Source: JBBDIM01 sp040880405 (GTDB taxonomy: Bacteria; Planctomycetota; Planctomycetia; Pirellulales; Pirellulaceae). From it: 33,735 nucleotides of DNA. The translations under genes were made by a program, and so were the position numbers. The stretch is taken from the NCBI GenBank assembly GCA_040880405.1, contig JBBDIM010000080.1, forward strand, positions 1 to 33,735, written 5' to 3'. Shown here piece after piece: positions 30,733 through 33,735 of this stretch (its first letter is position 1; each line of letters opens with the position of its first letter). The notes under the pieces were generated by a model. It saw nothing but the letters and a program-made list of their open reading frames with translations. It did no database searches and had not been told where the DNA came from.

Positions 30733-31039
30733 GGGAAAATCGTTCATCGGGTGCCATGCCCACGCCCTCCAACGTGGGCATGTTTTCGCGGGAAATTCCC
30801 CCACTGGCAGCGCCGGCTGATGGAACGTGAGATGGCGTCCGGACTTCTCATAAGAGACAAAGTCGTCTTGCACTTCGCATGCCCACGTTGGAGGGTGTGG
30901 GCATGGCACCCGGCAGTCAGTTCCGCCGGTAAACTCTAGCAAATCACACTACTAGCACACGTTACCGGATCGCCCGGTTTGCGGTACACTAAGGGGTTTA
31001 TGACCCATTTCATGTAACGCACCTTGGCGAAACCGCCCT
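30733..31039. other. Gap upstream of ubiE
   Basis: Mainly the family 1 element 30744-30912. Downstream, GCGGTACACTAAGG (about 30981-30994) offers a TACACT -10-like hexamer with only a poor -35 (TTACCG) 17 bases before it; a weak promoter candidate for ubiE. Confidence 0.4.
30744..30912 (+). repeat. Family 1 MITE-like element, short copy B
   Basis: 169 bp. It starts TCATCGGGTGCC 12 bases after a stop codon and ends GGCACCCGG. The left hairpin (30755-30782) is perfect; the right one (30879-30906) has one change. It lacks the central CCCACGGTCAGTTGA section of copies A and C. Confidence 0.87.
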
Positions 31040-31750
31040 ATGACCGTCGATAAATCTGGCACTCGGGTAAAGCGAATGTTCGCGGAGATCGCGGGCCGTT
31101 ACGACCTGATGAACCATCTGCTGTCGCTAAATATCGACCGCTATTGGCGGTGGCGGACGGTGAAACTGGTCCCACCGCAGGGCGAAACCCCTATTCTTGA
31201 TGTCTGCACCGGGACCGGCGACTTGGCCCTGGCCTACTACAAGGCGGGGCAGGGGAGGGTGCCGATTGTGGCGACCGATTTCTGCCCTGAGATGTTGGCG
31301 GTTGGGGAAAAGAAAAAGCAGCGGATCGGCGTCAATGGCCAAGTTAAATTCCTGGAGGCGGATACGCAGCAGTTGCCATTTGAGGACGATCGGTTTCAGA
31401 TTGTCTCGGTCGCTTTCGGCCTGCGGAATGTCTCCGATACCGACGTCGGCCTGCGTGAGATGACCAGGGTATGCAAGCCTGGCGGGAAGGTGGCGGTGCT
31501 GGAATTCTCGATGCCACGCTGGCAGCCGATGAAGGGGATTTACCAGCTTTATTTCCGCTATGTCTTGCCGCGAATCGGCCAGATGATGGCCAAGAACCAG
31601 CAAGAAGCCTACGAGTACCTGCCGCAAAGTGTGGGTGAATTTCCTCATGGCGAGGCCTTGGCCCAGCGGATGGCGGATGTCGGTTTGAAGGAGGTGACGT
31701 TCCGACCCTTCACCTTCGGCATCGCCACCTTATACGTGGGGACCAAATGA
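31040..31750 (+). CDS. ubiE: Demethylmenaquinone/ubiquinone C-methyltransferase
   Basis: 236 residues. SAM-dependent methylation of the quinone ring, the last step of menaquinone synthesis (MenG) and also used for ubiquinone. The N-terminus (VKRMFAEIAGRYDLMNHLLS) is the UbiE/MenG signature. The SAM motif is ILDVCTGTGDLA (52-63). It continues with VAFGLRNVSDTDVGLREMTRV and VLEFSMPRW, family motifs. Start ATG 31040. Its stop overlaps the ubiX start (ATGA), so translation is coupled. The isolation of three quinone genes and no ubiquinone hydroxylases favours menaquinone. Planctomycetes use menaquinone. Confidence 0.93.
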   Translation: MTVDKSGTRVKRMFAEIAGRYDLMNHLLSLNIDRYWRWRTVKLVPPQGETPILDVCTGTGDLALAYYKAGQGRVPIVATDFCPEMLAVGEKKKQRIGVNGQVKFLEADTQQLPFEDDRFQIVSVAFGLRNVSDTDVGLREMTRVCKPGGKVAVLEFSMPRWQPMKGIYQLYFRYVLPRIGQMMAKNQQEAYEYLPQSVGEFPHGEALAQRMADVGLKEVTFRPFTFGIATLYVGTK

Positions 31751-32400
31751 GCGATCCGTTGGTGGTGGCGATCACCGGTGCCAGTGGTGCCGTCTATGCC
31801 AAAAGACTACTGGAGGTCCTGTACCATACAGGGCAGGAGGTCCACCTCAGTATCAGCACCTCCGGCCGAACTGTGCTGCGGGAGGAACTGGGGATTGAGG
31901 TCGACCTGAACGATTTCGATCGCGGACTGTTGGTCGATGGGGAGATCCGCCCGGAAGACCATCGCCTGCTGGCGACGATCGAGTTGAATCAACCGATTGG
32001 CCAAGGCCAGGTGCGGTATTTCCATCAGACGGACTTCATGTGCCCGATGGCCAGCGGCTCGGCCAAATCACGAGGCATGGTGGTTTGCCCCTGTTCCGGC
32101 GGGACGTTGAGCGGCATCGTTCATGGGACCAGCAGCAACCTGATCCAACGCGCCGCTGAAGTGCACCTGAAGGAGCGTCGCAAGCTGATTCTGGTCCCGC
32201 GTGAGACGCCGCTGTCGCTGATTGCGATCGACAACATGCGGAAGGCGGCCGAAGCAGGCGCGGTGGTCATGCCGGCGATGCCTGGTTGGTATCACGGAGT
32301 GACCTGCTTGGAGGATTTGATCGACTTCATGGTCGCTCGGATCTTGGACCAGCTTGATATTCCCCATGCCCTGACTAAACGCTGGGGTGCTGATGATTAA
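31747..32400 (+). CDS. ubiX: Flavin prenyltransferase UbiX
   Basis: 217 residues. Makes prenylated FMN, the cofactor of UbiD-type decarboxylases. The FMN-binding start is VAITGASGAVYAKRLLEVL (7-25), followed by FMCPMASGSAKSRGMVVCPC and LVPRETPLSLIAIDNM, all family hallmarks. It is slightly longer than the E. coli protein (189 residues), with an acidic insert around 60-90. Overlaps ubiE by four bases and the ubiA start by a few bases. A ubiD decarboxylase is not in the window; in the futalosine menaquinone pathway a UbiD-like enzyme (MqnL) is needed and would be the partner. Confidence 0.93.
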   Translation: MSDPLVVAITGASGAVYAKRLLEVLYHTGQEVHLSISTSGRTVLREELGIEVDLNDFDRGLLVDGEIRPEDHRLLATIELNQPIGQGQVRYFHQTDFMCPMASGSAKSRGMVVCPCSGGTLSGIVHGTSSNLIQRAAEVHLKERRKLILVPRETPLSLIAIDNMRKAAEAGAVVMPAMPGWYHGVTCLEDLIDFMVARILDQLDIPHALTKRWGADD

Positions 32401-33304
32401 AAAAATCCGCCACATCCTGGAGATGATCCGGTTCAGCCACACGGTGTTCGCGATGCCGTTTGCCCTGCTGGCGACGATCATGGCGTATCAGGCGCCGATC
32501 GGCGAGGGACAGCCGCTGCCGTTTTTCTGGTGGCCGATTCTGGGGGTGGTGTTGTGCATGGTGCTGGCCCGGAGTGCCGCGATGGCGTTCAACCGGTTAG
32601 TCGATCATCGGATCGATGCAGAGAACCCCAGGACAGCCACTCGGCACATTCCGGCGGGCATTTCGTCGGCTAGTTCGGTGGCGATGTTTACGCTGGTTTG
32701 TAGTGTGGGGTTTGTCGCGGCGACGCTGCTTTTTTTGCCGAACTGGTTGCCGCTAGTGCTCTCGGTGCCGGTGCTCCTGTTTTTGTTTGGCTATAGCTAC
32801 ACCAAACGCTGGACCTGGCTGGCCCATTTTTGGCTGGGGTGCTCGTTGATGCTGGCCCCGATCTCTGCCTGGATCGCGCTGCGGGGCGAGTACCTGCTGA
32901 CCAATCCGGCCGATATCCTCCCGGCGGTGGTGCTGGGGGCTGGTGTGATGCTGTGGGTCGCCGGGTTCGACATCATTTACGCTTGCCAAGACGCCGATTT
33001 CGACCGCGAGGCGAAGCTGCACAGTGTGCCGACTCGGTTCGGCGTGGTCGGGGCGCTGCGGATCGCCGCGGTTTGCCATGGACTGACCATCTTGCTGCTG
33101 CTCTCGCTGCCGCTGGTTTATCCGCAACTTGGTTGGATTTATTACGCCGGCATCGGCTTGGTTGGAATCTTGCTGTGCTACGAACACGCCTTGGTTCGCG
33201 CGGACGATCTGTCCCGGGTCAATTTGGCGTTTTTTCACGTCAACACGGTGATTGGGGTCGGAGTGCTGGTGATCTCGGCGATCGATTTGTGGGTAGGCAC
33301 GTGA
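32393..33304 (+). CDS. ubiA: UbiA-family prenyltransferase
   Basis: 303 residues from ATG 32393; GTG 32387 is an alternative two codons earlier. An integral membrane enzyme that attaches a polyprenyl chain to an aromatic acid. The first aspartate-rich motif is NRLVDHRID (67-75) and the second is CQDADFDREAKLHSVP (about 197-212); both chelate magnesium-diphosphate. Eight or nine hydrophobic helices are visible, such as WPILGVVLCMVLA and ILPAVVLGAGVMLWVAGF. With ubiX and ubiE it suggests a quinone gene cluster; in a futalosine-pathway organism this would correspond to MqnP. It overlaps ubiX by 8 bases. A family 1 hairpin begins 7 bases after the stop. Confidence 0.9.
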   Translation: MIKKIRHILEMIRFSHTVFAMPFALLATIMAYQAPIGEGQPLPFFWWPILGVVLCMVLARSAAMAFNRLVDHRIDAENPRTATRHIPAGISSASSVAMFTLVCSVGFVAATLLFLPNWLPLVLSVPVLLFLFGYSYTKRWTWLAHFWLGCSLMLAPISAWIALRGEYLLTNPADILPAVVLGAGVMLWVAGFDIIYACQDADFDREAKLHSVPTRFGVVGALRIAAVCHGLTILLLLSLPLVYPQLGWIYYAGIGLVGILLCYEHALVRADDLSRVNLAFFHVNTVIGVGVLVISAIDLWVGT

Positions 33305-33311
33305 TTTAGCT

Positions 33312-33561
33312 GGGTGCCATGCCCACGCCCTCCAACGTGGGCATGAGAAGTGAGAGGTGACTGCGTCTTCTTCGGGAAGTCCGGACGCCGTTTTGGGCTC
33401 CATTAGGCGGCTCGGCCGGCAAGTGAGAGCTACCAAATCGTTCAACTGACCGTGGGGTTGGCGGTCGCCCGTTTCGGTTGTTGTTGATCGAGAGTTGCCG
33501 GTGGATAATTAACCCGCCAAAACATGCCCACGTTGGAGGGCGTGGGCATGGCACCCGATGA
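33312..33561 (-). repeat. Family 1 MITE-like element, copy C, inverted
   Basis: 250 bp between GGGTGCC at 33312 and GGCACCCGATGA at 33550-33561. The perfect hairpins are at 33317-33344 and 33523-33550. Read on the minus strand, its interior (CCCACGGTCAGTTGA, CAACTCTCGATCAAC, GGCGTCCGGACTTCCCGAAG) aligns with copy A, so it is the same element in the opposite orientation. It follows the ubiA stop by 7 bases. Confidence 0.88.
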
Positions 33562-33735
33562 GCTATCTGGTGAGGGCCACCCGTCACGAAAGAGACACCA
33601 CCTTGCAACAAATCGTCTCCGGGGCGAACATAAATGGTTAGGTTGCGCCGGTCTCTGGAAGATCGGTTTAACCGGTAGAAAAAACTGCATTGCGACCCCT
33701 TCAGAAAAATCGGCCCGCGAAATGTCTTCAAATAG
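33562..33735. other. Right end of window, no feature recognised
   Basis: 174 bases without a gene or repeat I can identify. A minus-strand open frame crosses it and copy C but is mostly repeat sequence. Confidence 0.5.

Noticed and set aside
33306..33731. Minus-strand frame at the right edge
   Set aside because: More than half is family 1 copy C, including both hairpins; the rest has no protein-like features.
1..33735. tRNA, rRNA or riboswitch
   Set aside because: No cloverleaf ending in CCA, no rRNA-like conserved segment and no familiar riboswitch core was recognised by eye; a covariance-model scan would settle this.

Overview
The window looks like a chromosomal segment of a planctomycete, most likely a member of the Pirellulales. 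The grounds are the mix of genes: a Tim44-like protein with two zinc ribbons, a DUF1570-like peptidase, a Tat-exported DUF3500-like protein and several secreted proteins of planctomycete type. Also typical are GC-rich genes with few Shine-Dalgarno sequences, GTG starts and gene-poor gaps full of palindromic repeats. This placement is from memory of protein families, not from a search. I found no rRNA, tRNA, CRISPR array, integrase or transposase gene.

Layout. 1-1241 (-): Tim44-like zinc-ribbon protein, cut by the window edge. 2198-3877 (-): mcsA-mcsB, the protein-arginine kinase pair, with a near-consensus promoter at 4034-4061. 4229-5728 (+): trpE. 5847-6278 (-): small exported coiled-coil protein. 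7110-9385 (+): an ABM-fold monooxygenase-like protein, then xdhC and mocA (molybdenum cofactor maturation). 9878-13818 (+): an 888-residue lipoprotein-like membrane protein and an ABC ATPase. 14243-18872 (-): amt-glnK-glnD, a nitrogen uptake and PII signalling operon. 19443-22044 (-): rnhA-recG. 22310-25425: three exported proteins. 26012-26863 (-): mutM. 27089-29456 (+): trpB-trpA. 30190-30732 (+): conserved helical protein of unknown function. 31040-33304 (+): ubiE-ubiX-ubiA, overlapping genes for quinone (probably menaquinone) synthesis.

Nearly every gap longer than 200 bases is occupied by dispersed, non-coding, palindrome-based repeats. I can separate at least six families. (1) A MITE-like element whose ends are hairpins with CATGCCCACG arms. 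(2) An inverted repeat built on GCCGACG(A/G)GACGTCGGC. (3) Elements whose arms are a 9-nt-period motif, CACGAANNA. (4) Elements with a second 9-nt-period motif, CACAGAGNN. (5) Elements with an 8-nt-period motif, ACGCAAAG. (6) A roughly 220-bp dispersed repeat that carries the family 5 motif. There is also a 114-bp tandem duplication and a 7-nt-period motif. Several families are nested in or abutted to one another, which suggests layered insertion. None encodes a transposase here.

The housekeeping genes look intact and ordinary. The points most worth a second look are the repeat families and their nesting, the perfect 21-nt palindrome upstream of the ABC ATPase, the ATPase/888-residue protein pair with no recognisable permease, and the xdhC-mocA pair with no dehydrogenase genes beside it.
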